Positions 17,504 through 24,330 of a DNA stretch of 64,000 bases are shown piece after piece. The position numbers and the translations under genes were made by a program. The notes under the pieces were generated by a model. That model saw only the letters and a program-made list of their open reading frames with translations. It was not told where the DNA came from and did not search any database. Every line of letters begins with the position of its first letter. Position 1 is the first letter of the stretch. Source of the stretch: Elusimicrobia bacterium RIFOXYA12_FULL_51_18. GTDB lineage: Bacteria > Elusimicrobiota > Elusimicrobia > Elusimicrobiales > UBA9959. The DNA is taken from assembly GCA_001800245.1 (NCBI GenBank), contig MGVA01000007.1, forward strand, positions 1 through 64,000. Direction: 5' to 3'.

Positions 17504-18832
17504 TCACTCCTTTAGAAATTTTTCCAGGTAACGGTAGCCGGGCGTAAGTTTTCCCTGATAGACTATCATGGCCTTTTTTATCGGGTCGGAAAGGCGGCAG
17601 TCTGAAAAACTTACAGACATATCCGCTTTGGCTATCTCCGGTACAAAGGGTAAAAGCGCCGAACTGAACTCTCTGGAGGACTCCCTGGGCAGTTCCGCGG
17701 GCAGATTGTCCACCGCCAGGATCACCGGTCCCGTTCCTTCGCAGCCGTCCTTTACTACGCCCGTCAGCGGCTCATAAACAAAAACCGGGTTCCCTATATC
17801 CATCGACTTGACATTGCACTCTATGGCTCCATCCACGTCGCAACTGATGTCTCCTATCGCTCTCAGGCGCGGCTGCGGCGTTTTAGTGTAAAGTTCCTTT
17901 AAATACTTATTTGTGACCAGCCGCGGGTATTTGGCTTCCCAATAAATACCGTTCACCAGTACCGTAAGGTAAGGAATATACTTATCAAAGCGCGAGCGGT
18001 ATTTTTCGGGATGCTGATAATAGTCCTGAAGCTCAAAGGGCTGTCCGGGAGAAACCGGTTCCACCATATCCTCTTCTCTGAAAACGACTTTAAATATCCT
18101 GTTTTTAGCCGCGGCCCTTTTAGGATCCTGAAAAAGGGCGGGTAATTCTTCAGGTTTGATCTCTTCAACAGGGAACTGACGCAGGATCATTTGCGCGCCC
18201 TGCGAAACATGTCCGTAACCGGTGAAACCTATTACCAGCGGCGCCAGGGCTCCGTTCAGAGCGCCCGCGGCTATCTTTTTCCCCGCTTCAGCCAGAGCCA
18301 GCTCGGCGGCCTCAAGGCTCGGATAATCCAGCGCTCGTTTTATCGTGTCGAACGGATTGGATGTCTTTTCGTAGTCCAGCCGCCGCCCAAGGGCCCAAAA
18401 AGTGTCTATCATGCCCGCCAGGCCGGCGTATTTGCCGAAAAACACCAGCCGCCTGCCTTTTTCGTCCACCATCTTTTCGTAATCGATGAGCTGGCAGCCC
18501 AGTTCCATCAGCTTTCTGAGCAAGGGCATATTATGTGATTGGCCTTTGATGGTATGGGAAAAAAATATGTAGGTTTTCCCCTTTTGCAGGAGCCGGATCG
18601 GGATCTCCTTGACCGCGAAGATCGTATCACAGGCCGAGAGGTCTTCGGTTATTTTAGCGCCCGCGCGGACGTATTCTTCCGCCGTAATGGCCCGCAGGTC
18701 CGATTTTTGGACCAGGATCTCTATGCCGTGGTCCTTTATCAGGCCGGCAGCGTGCTCCGGTATTATGGGGACGCGGCGTTCCCAGGGATTTTTGTCTTCT
18801 CGTCGCAGTCCGATCGGTGAATTTAAGGACAT
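17504..18832 (-). CDS. Lysine-ketoglutarate reductase (saccharopine-forming)
   Basis: A 442-residue protein with an alanine dehydrogenase/PNT-type N-terminal domain (IGLRREDKNPWERRVPIIPEHA) and a nucleotide-binding C-terminal half, matching the LKR half of LKR/SDH (FGKYAGLAGMIDTFWALGRRL, GYGHVSQGAQMIL, AIGDISCDVDGAIECNVKS). It joins lysine and 2-oxoglutarate to form saccharopine with NAD(P)H. It has no clear Shine-Dalgarno and begins seven bases after the LeuD-type stop, so it is probably translated by coupling. This gene and the next anchor the operon to lysine. Confidence 0.9.
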   Translation of the reverse strand: MSLNSPIGLRREDKNPWERRVPIIPEHAAGLIKDHGIEILVQKSDLRAITAEEYVRAGAKITEDLSACDTIFAVKEIPIRLLQKGKTYIFFSHTIKGQSHNMPLLRKLMELGCQLIDYEKMVDEKGRRLVFFGKYAGLAGMIDTFWALGRRLDYEKTSNPFDTIKRALDYPSLEAAELALAEAGKKIAAGALNGALAPLVIGFTGYGHVSQGAQMILRQFPVEEIKPEELPALFQDPKRAAAKNRIFKVVFREEDMVEPVSPGQPFELQDYYQHPEKYRSRFDKYIPYLTVLVNGIYWEAKYPRLVTNKYLKELYTKTPQPRLRAIGDISCDVDGAIECNVKSMDIGNPVFVYEPLTGVVKDGCEGTGPVILAVDNLPAELPRESSREFSSALLPFVPEIAKADMSVSFSDCRLSDPIKKAMIVYQGKLTPGYRYLEKFLKE

Positions 18833-18839
18833 ATGAGGT

Positions 18840-19340
18840 TTAAGAGCGCGACGCCATCAGCAGTCTGCGCGTGTAAGGGATCAGCCCCCCCGCGTCGATG
18901 ATGGCCTGGCGCGCTTTAGGGAGCGGCTCTATCGGAAAGTTCTTCCCGGAAGTGCGGTTGAATATCTTTCCGTCCGCGATCTCGATCTCGTCGTTTTCCG
19001 CGGCTTCTATTCCCGGACAGATCAATATGTTAAGGCCAAGATTGATCGCGCTCTGCAGGAAAATCCGCGAAATATCCCTGGCTACGATAGCCAGGTTATA
19101 ACCTTTCAGGCAGGAGACCGCTTGTTCCCTGGATGAGCCGCAGCCGAAGTTCTTGCCGGCCACGATCGCGCTGCCGGCGGGTATCTTGCCCGCCTTGAGT
19201 TTCCCATTGAATTCCGCGTTGTCGGCAAAAGCGAATTGCGGCGTTTCGGTCGGCAGTACGGTCGCCATGAACCGGCCCGGGTAAATAATATCGGTGGATA
19301 TGTCGTCGTCCAGTTTTAAAACCACTTTTATGTTCGCCAT
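18840..19340 (-). CDS. LeuD-type small subunit of a homoaconitase / isopropylmalate isomerase
   Basis: A 166-residue small subunit with the swivelling-domain motifs VAGKNFGCGSSREQA and NLGLNILICPG. The ORF track starts far upstream inside leuC; the ATG at 19340 has AAGGAG nine bases before it and lies one base after the LeuC stop. The substrate loop reads YPGRFMATV (about 20-28), which is neither the YLRT of methanogen homoaconitase nor the YLVY/YLVM type of isopropylmalate isomerase, so the substrate is left open by sequence. Context with saccharopine genes favours homocitrate/homoisocitrate. Confidence 0.88.
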   Translation of the reverse strand: MANIKVVLKLDDDISTDIIYPGRFMATVLPTETPQFAFADNAEFNGKLKAGKIPAGSAIVAGKNFGCGSSREQAVSCLKGYNLAIVARDISRIFLQSAINLGLNILICPGIEAAENDEIEIADGKIFNRTSGKNFPIEPLPKARQAIIDAGGLIPYTRRLLMASRS

Positions 19341-19341
19341 A

Positions 19342-20652
19342 TTAGCGCGCTCCTTTTGCGCCGACCATCGCTGCGCGGGGGTCGGTGATAGTTCCGGTAA
19401 TCGCGCTCGCCGCAGCGACAGCGGGGGAGCACAGGTAAACTTCGGCTTTCGGATTTCCCATCCGCCCCTTGAAATTACGGTTCGTGGTGGCCAGGGCGAC
19501 TTCGTTGTCGCCCAGCGCTCCCTGGTGGATGCCGAGGCACGGTCCGCAGCCGGGGTTGCAGACCACCGCGCCGGCCTGGGAAAGGTCCTGTATGAAGCCG
19601 AGGTCCATGGCTTTCCGATATATGCGCCAGGATGCCGGAAAAACAAGCATACGCGTTCCATCCGCCACGCGGCGGCCTTTCAGGATCTTAGCCGCTATCT
19701 CAAGGTCGTCCAGGCGGCCGTTGGTGCACGAGCCGATCACGATCTGGTTGAGTTTTTTCCCGACCACTTCGTCTATCGGTTTTACGTTGTCAACTGTGTG
19801 AGGACAGGCTATCTGGGGCGAAAGTTTGGAAGCGTCGATCTCCACCACCCGCTCATAAACGGCGTCCGGATCCGGCCCAAAAATCTCCAGCGGCTCTTTG
19901 ACGCCCGCCTCCTCACGGAGGTAACGCCGCGTTTCTTCATCGGGCGGCACTATGCCAGCGGTGGCGCCGGCTTCCACGCTCATATTGCAGATCACCAGGC
20001 GTCCGGAGGTGGACATGGCGCGGATGGTGTCGCCGTGAAATTCCAGTACCTTATAGTTGGCCCCTTGGGCGCTGATCTTTCCGATCAGGTGCAAAATAAG
20101 GTCTTTTGGATAGACATACTCCGGAAATTTGCCGTTCACCACAACTTTGATGGTGCCGGGGACTTCGACGTTGAGAATGCGGCCCAGCGTCCAGACCGAG
20201 GCCATTTCAGTGGCGCCGATGCCGAAGGCGAAAGCGCCTAGCGCGCCGTGCGTTGTTGTATGGCTGTCGGTGCCCACAAGAACGTATCCCGGCCTCACAT
20301 AGCCGTTCTCAGGCAGGATCTGGTGGCAGATACCGCCCACATCGCCGCGGACATCGTGAAACTTTTTAATCCCCTGATTCGCCGCGAACTCGCGTATCTT
20401 TTTCTGATTCCCGGCCGTTTTCGCTGTTTCAGCCGGAACGCGGTGGTCGAAGATCAATGCTATGCGGTCGGGGTTCCAGACCTTCGCTTCGCGCCCGGTT
20501 CCCTGGAAGATCTCGGCGAATTGGTTGATCACCAGCGCGCCGTTCTCGTGCGACATCGCCAGATGGACTTCCGGTTCCAGCACATTTCCGACCGCGGTTT
20601 GCGGGCGTCCGCTGGCTTTAGCCAACAGTTTCTGAACATAAGTCATTGCCAT
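19342..20652 (-). CDS. LeuC-type large subunit of a homoaconitase / isopropylmalate isomerase
   Basis: A 436-residue aconitase-superfamily large subunit. The [4Fe-4S] ligands are visible: C309 in GSCTNGR, and C369 and C372 in CNPGCGPC. Other hallmarks are GTDSHTTTHGALGAFAFGIGATEMA and DIIVGSCTNG-like context. The length fits the archaeal-type LeuC/HacA group that includes homoaconitase and isopropylmalate isomerase. The start has GAGGTAC upstream. With the LeuD-type partner it would move a hydroxyl group between carbons of a tricarboxylate; in this operon homocitrate and homoisocitrate are the likely pair, but citrate/isocitrate cannot be excluded. Confidence 0.9.
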   Translation of the reverse strand: MAMTYVQKLLAKASGRPQTAVGNVLEPEVHLAMSHENGALVINQFAEIFQGTGREAKVWNPDRIALIFDHRVPAETAKTAGNQKKIREFAANQGIKKFHDVRGDVGGICHQILPENGYVRPGYVLVGTDSHTTTHGALGAFAFGIGATEMASVWTLGRILNVEVPGTIKVVVNGKFPEYVYPKDLILHLIGKISAQGANYKVLEFHGDTIRAMSTSGRLVICNMSVEAGATAGIVPPDEETRRYLREEAGVKEPLEIFGPDPDAVYERVVEIDASKLSPQIACPHTVDNVKPIDEVVGKKLNQIVIGSCTNGRLDDLEIAAKILKGRRVADGTRMLVFPASWRIYRKAMDLGFIQDLSQAGAVVCNPGCGPCLGIHQGALGDNEVALATTNRNFKGRMGNPKAEVYLCSPAVAAASAITGTITDPRAAMVGAKGAR

Positions 20653-20669
20653 GATTGTACCTCGTTTTA

Positions 20670-20714
20670 GGCCGCCTGATGCGCATAGCGCCTGCTACGG
20701 CACAGGGATAGCCT
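20670..20714. repeat. 45-bp intra-operon repeat, copy 2
   Basis: Matches 11363-11407 at 41 of 45 bases. It includes the stop codon of the CoA-transferase gene and ends about 15 bases before the LeuC start. The inner stem differs between copies but remains paired (GCGC..GCGC here, GCT..AGC in copy 1), which suggests an RNA structure between operon genes. Confidence 0.75.
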
Positions 20715-21912
20715 AGATAACTTTCTTGGCCTTAAGGGAGGCCAGTTCCTCTTTTGTGACTCCGAGATCCGTCAGAACTTCCTCAGTGTGTGCCGAAAGG
20801 CGCGGAGGCGGCGCGTTGAGTTCTCCGGGTGTATCGGAGAACTGAGCCGCGAGTCCGAACAACTTCAGCGTGCCGATTCCTTCCGAGTCTATATCCTTAA
20901 GGATAGCGCGGTGCCGCACTTGCGGCTGGTTCAGGGCGTCTTCCAGGCTTAAAATAGCGCCGCTGGGTACATCTCCGGCGTTCAGTATTTCCACCCATTC
21001 CGCCGTAGGACGCTGCATGAGTTTCTCTTCCACCAAAGGGGTCAGGAGTTTGCGGTTCTTCTTACGGGTGTCCCGTTTTTCAAAGAGAGGGTCTTTTTTC
21101 AGCGCCGGGATGCCCAGCATGTCGCAGAGAGATTCCCATTGTTCTTGTTTGTTGGCGGCGATATTTATGTAGCCGTCTTTCGTCTTGAAACTCCCAGATG
21201 GCGCGGCTGTGAAATTATCGTTCCCCATCGGCACGGGCTGCTGGCCGGCGATCAGCAGATTAGCCGCCACCCAGCCCAGCAAAGGCATGATGGAGTCCAG
21301 CATGGCCACATCTATAAGCTGCCCTTTGCCGCTGCGTTCGCGGTGATACAGGGCCGCCATAACGGCGAAAGCCGCGTTGAGTCCCCCCACCGTGTCGCAC
21401 ACTGGAAAGCCAGCGCGCAGAGGGTTTAAACGTTCGTCGCCATTAATAGCCATGACGCCGCTTAAACCCTGGATGATCTGGTCATAAGCGGGCTTTAATG
21501 CGTCCGGCCCAGTCTGGCCGAAGCCTGAAATAGAGCAGTAAACCAGGCGGGGATTTATCTCGGCCAGGGTTTTATAACCAAGCCCCAGCCGGGTCATAAC
21601 GTCCGGGCGGAAGTTCTCCACCAGCACGTCCGCGGTTTTTACCAGCTTTTTGAAAATTTCTTTGCCCTCCTGCGTCTTGGTATTGAGGGTCACCGATTTT
21701 TTATTGGCGTTCTGGGCCAGGAAGCTTGTGCCCATCAACTGGTCATTGAAGTCCGGTTTGACGCCCAGTTTGCGAGCCAGGTCGCCGTCTTTGGGGTTCT
21801 CTATCTTTATGACTTCGGCCCCGAGAAGCGCCAGATGCAGCGTGGCGAACGGCCCTGACAGTACATTTGTCAGGTCCAGAACACGTACCCCGGAAAGTAT
21901 CTGTTTGCTCAT
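20713..21912 (-). CDS. Family III CoA-transferase (CaiB/BaiF type)
   Basis: A 399-residue protein of the CaiB/BaiF/Frc family, which moves CoA between carboxylic acids through an aspartyl-CoA intermediate. The N-terminus (LSGVRVLDLTNVLSGPFATLHLALLGAEVIKIE), SISGFGQTGP, and the catalytic-aspartate region PVCDTVGGL (Asp173) are all present. The start has AGGAG nine bases upstream. It sits next to an HMG-CoA-lyase-like gene, the arrangement seen for citramalate and similar hydroxy-acids that are activated to CoA thioesters and then cleaved. In this operon homocitrate is proposed as the acceptor. Confidence 0.9.
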   Translation of the reverse strand: MSKQILSGVRVLDLTNVLSGPFATLHLALLGAEVIKIENPKDGDLARKLGVKPDFNDQLMGTSFLAQNANKKSVTLNTKTQEGKEIFKKLVKTADVLVENFRPDVMTRLGLGYKTLAEINPRLVYCSISGFGQTGPDALKPAYDQIIQGLSGVMAINGDERLNPLRAGFPVCDTVGGLNAAFAVMAALYHRERSGKGQLIDVAMLDSIMPLLGWVAANLLIAGQQPVPMGNDNFTAAPSGSFKTKDGYINIAANKQEQWESLCDMLGIPALKKDPLFEKRDTRKKNRKLLTPLVEEKLMQRPTAEWVEILNAGDVPSGAILSLEDALNQPQVRHRAILKDIDSEGIGTLKLFGLAAQFSDTPGELNAPPPRLSAHTEEVLTDLGVTKEELASLKAKKVI

Positions 21913-21940
21913 AGCTTTAAAACTCCTGTGGGTCTGAAAG

Positions 21941-22885
21941 TCAGGCCTGGGTTTTGACCGCGTTCCTGGCCTTGATGGGCCCGGTCTTATACACGAATCC
22001 CTGCATGTCGCGGCCGAAATGCCCGGCCACTCCGCGGGCGACGGTGATAAGCTTGTCGAGGTTCACGTCCTTGCGGAGGTCCTCCAGTTGGAAAACGTGG
22101 ACGAAGTCCTCGGTGGCCACGTTGCCGGCCGCCACCTTGGTGAAGGGGCAGCCGCCGAGGCCGGCGAAGGACGTTTCGAACGAAGTCACCCCGGCCCGCA
22201 TGGCCGCGAACATGTTCGCCATTCCCAGCCCGTAAGTGTTATGGAAATGACAGGCGCATTCAATCGCGGGGTCCAAGCGCAGGACGGTCCTGAAAAGGCG
22301 TTCCACTTGGGCGGGGTGCGCGTGCCCGGCCGTGTCGGCCAGGCTTATATTGCGCAGGCCCGCTTCAAGATAGGCGCGTACCATGTTCAGCACTCTCTCT
22401 TCGGAGATAGGGCCTTCGAAGCCGCAGCCGAAAGCTGATTGGACCGATACCTGGACTTTCTTGCCGGCGGATAGGGCCGTTTTCGCCGCGCCGATTATAC
22501 GCCGCGTGGATTCTTCGGTGTCCATGCCGGTGTTCTTCATGCTGTGGGTTTCGCTGGCGGAGGCGCCCAGGCAGAACATCTCTACGCCGCAGGCCAAGCC
22601 CCGTTCGAGGCCTTTCTCGTTCAGCGCCAGTCCGGACAATATGGCCGGTGACTTCTTGTCCTTCGTGAGCCGGCGGAAGAGCTCGTCGGTGTCCGCCATC
22701 TGCGGAACCTTTATCGGATGCACGAAAGAGCCGACTTGGATGATATCCACGCCGGAATCCATCAGGTCGCGCAGCCAAGCCTCCTTTTTCTCAAGAGGCA
22801 CTACCTGGCTCTCCATCTGCAGGCCGTCGCGCGGTCCGACCTCGTGCAGGATTAAACGCGCCGGCTTTTCGGGTGATATGCTCAT
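21941..22885 (-). CDS. HMG-CoA-lyase-family enzyme
   Basis: A 314-residue DRE-TIM metallolyase. The true start is the ATG at 22885, which overlaps the stop of the dehydrogenase gene (ATGA); the 444-residue ORF in the track reads back through that gene. The motif RDGLQ (19-23), the metal ligands in CHFHNTYG (His213, His215) and the catalytic cysteine in GLGGCPFTKVAAGN (Cys246) match HMG-CoA and citramalyl-CoA lyases. Homocitrate synthases have RDGEQ and lack this cysteine motif, so a cleavage of a 3-hydroxy-acyl-CoA is expected. The acyl group is not shown by the sequence; homocitryl-CoA is proposed from context. Confidence 0.9.
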   Translation of the reverse strand: MSISPEKPARLILHEVGPRDGLQMESQVVPLEKKEAWLRDLMDSGVDIIQVGSFVHPIKVPQMADTDELFRRLTKDKKSPAILSGLALNEKGLERGLACGVEMFCLGASASETHSMKNTGMDTEESTRRIIGAAKTALSAGKKVQVSVQSAFGCGFEGPISEERVLNMVRAYLEAGLRNISLADTAGHAHPAQVERLFRTVLRLDPAIECACHFHNTYGLGMANMFAAMRAGVTSFETSFAGLGGCPFTKVAAGNVATEDFVHVFQLEDLRKDVNLDKLITVARGVAGHFGRDMQGFVYKTGPIKARNAVKTQA

Positions 22886-24021
22886 TTTTTCGCTGCTACA
22901 GCGCACTTGTCGGCTATAGCCTTTGCCATCTCGATAGTAGTGGAAGAGCCGCCCATATCGTAGGTGCGGACTTTCCCCTCGGCGATGACCTCGGCCACCG
23001 CGTCCTCTACGAGCTTCGCTTTGGTGGCCTCGCCCAGCCAGTCCAGCATCATTTTGGCCGCCAGTATGGTGGCGATGGGGTTTACTTTGTACTGCCCCGC
23101 GTATTTGGGCGCCGAGCCGTGAGAAGGTTCGAATACCGCCAGTTTTTCTCCGATGTTGGCCGAGCAGCCGAAACCCAGCCCGCCCACCATCTGCGCGCTC
23201 AAGTCCGAGATGATGTCTCCGTAAAGGTTCGGCGCCACCAGTACGTCGTAGTTGAAGGGGTTCTTGAGCAGCCACATTGTCATGGCGTCTATGTTGGCGT
23301 CGTCCATCTTTATCTCCGGATAATCCTTTGCCACGGCTTTCGCGGCGTCGAAGAACAGCCCGTCGGTAGCGCGGACCACGTTGGCCTTGTGGACCACCGT
23401 GACTTTCTTGCGGTTGAATTGACGCGCGAATTCGAAGGCCGCCCTGACGATACGTTCGGAACCTTTCTTGGTGTTGATCTTGCAGGAAATGGCGTATTCG
23501 TCGCTCTTCAGTCCTTTAAACGCCTTGAATGCGGGCGCAAGCTCGGCAAGCACGTCGCGGAGTTTATCCGGCACGGTATTGAATTCCACACCCGCGTAGA
23601 GGTCCTCTGTGTTTTCGCGGAACACCACTATATCTATGCCCTCTTTGTAGTTGAGCGGGTTCTTAGGGTAGGCCTTGCAGGGCCGCAGGCAGTTGTAGAG
23701 ATCGAATGTCTGGCGCATGCGCACTATGGGGGAACGGTATATCAGGCCCTTGCCCTGAAGCGCCGGGATCAGCTCTTTTTCGGCGGCTTTTACCGGCTTG
23801 GAAGTGATAGCGCCGAACATCGCGGCATTAACGGTCTTAAGCAGATCTATAGTTCGCTGGGGGAACGCATCCCCCTCCTTGCACCAGAATTCCCAGCCTA
23901 TGTCGCCGTGAATGTATTCGGCGTCAAGCTCTACGCGGTCAAGCACTATCTTAGCCGCTTCCATTACCTCAACGCCAACGCCGTCTCCCGGCAGCCACGC
24001 TATCTTATATTTTTTTGCCAT
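22882..24021 (-). CDS. Isocitrate/homoisocitrate/isopropylmalate-type dehydrogenase
   Basis: A 379-residue beta-decarboxylating dehydrogenase. Hallmarks: AWLPGDGVGVEV, DIVVFRENTEDLYAGVE, and the metal/nucleotide region NLYGDIISDLSAQMVGGLGFGCSANIG. In the substrate region YRSPIVRMRQ, Ser97 and Arg103 align with Ser113 and Arg119 of E. coli isocitrate dehydrogenase, but the position of Asn115, which contacts isocitrate, is Ile99, so ordinary isocitrate dehydrogenase is not assured. First gene of the operon, with GGAGG nine bases before the ATG. Proposed to interconvert homoisocitrate and 2-oxoadipate + CO2, working in the reductive carboxylation direction. Confidence 0.87.
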   Translation of the reverse strand: MAKKYKIAWLPGDGVGVEVMEAAKIVLDRVELDAEYIHGDIGWEFWCKEGDAFPQRTIDLLKTVNAAMFGAITSKPVKAAEKELIPALQGKGLIYRSPIVRMRQTFDLYNCLRPCKAYPKNPLNYKEGIDIVVFRENTEDLYAGVEFNTVPDKLRDVLAELAPAFKAFKGLKSDEYAISCKINTKKGSERIVRAAFEFARQFNRKKVTVVHKANVVRATDGLFFDAAKAVAKDYPEIKMDDANIDAMTMWLLKNPFNYDVLVAPNLYGDIISDLSAQMVGGLGFGCSANIGEKLAVFEPSHGSAPKYAGQYKVNPIATILAAKMMLDWLGEATKAKLVEDAVAEVIAEGKVRTYDMGGSSTTIEMAKAIADKCAVAAKK

Positions 24022-24086
24022 ATCAGGTTGCCTCCATGGAATCTTGCGCCAAGCTTTTTTATCCGGGTCCGGACGGGCGCATGGCT

Positions 24087-24115
24087 ATCTTATCACAAGT
24101 CCGTTTTCTTGTCAA
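24087..24115 (-). promoter_or_regulatory. Near-consensus sigma-70 promoter of the nine-gene operon
   Basis: On the minus strand TTGACA (24115-24110) and TAAGAT (24092-24087) are separated by exactly 17 bases. Transcription would begin near 24080, leaving about 60 bases of leader before the dehydrogenase ATG at 24021. No operator-like inverted repeat is obvious. Confidence 0.8.
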
Positions 24116-24281
24116 TAATATGATGAAACGTTATCCAATTAAACATAAATTCCTTCAAAAAACGGGAGTTCCTCCGCCTCGCTGGGTTCGGTACCGGTAG
24201 TTACTTGCTAACGCATATCGTTTCAAATTTTTGACAGGCGCCGGCCCCGGTTAGCTGCAGCATAAAAGTCATATCGGCTAT

Positions 24282-24310
24282 TTGGTTTTTCGGCCCATTA
24301 ATGTGATAAT
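24282..24310 (+). promoter_or_regulatory. Possible promoter of the GT-C-like membrane protein gene
   Basis: TTGGTT at 24282 and GATAAT at 24305 are 17 bases apart and lie 20 bases before the ATG at 24331. The -35 box is weak, so this is a tentative call. The rest of 24116-24281 shows no gene. Confidence 0.45.
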
Positions 24311-24330
24311 TTGTATATGTCCGGTTCCTT

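Noticed and set aside
18840-20652. Leucine biosynthesis leuCD
   Set aside because: No leuA or leuB beside them; operon partners are LKR, SDH, CoA-transferase and a lyase. Possible, but context argues for another substrate.
21941-23275. 444-residue ORF as the full HMG-CoA-lyase-like protein
   Set aside because: The first 130 residues are out-of-frame translation of the dehydrogenase gene; the ATG at 22885 in an ATGA overlap gives the standard family N-terminus.
22873-24123. 416-residue plus-strand ORF
   Set aside because: It is the antisense shadow of the isocitrate/homoisocitrate-type dehydrogenase, with low-quality composition (many Gly, Val, Arg, His) and no ribosome site.
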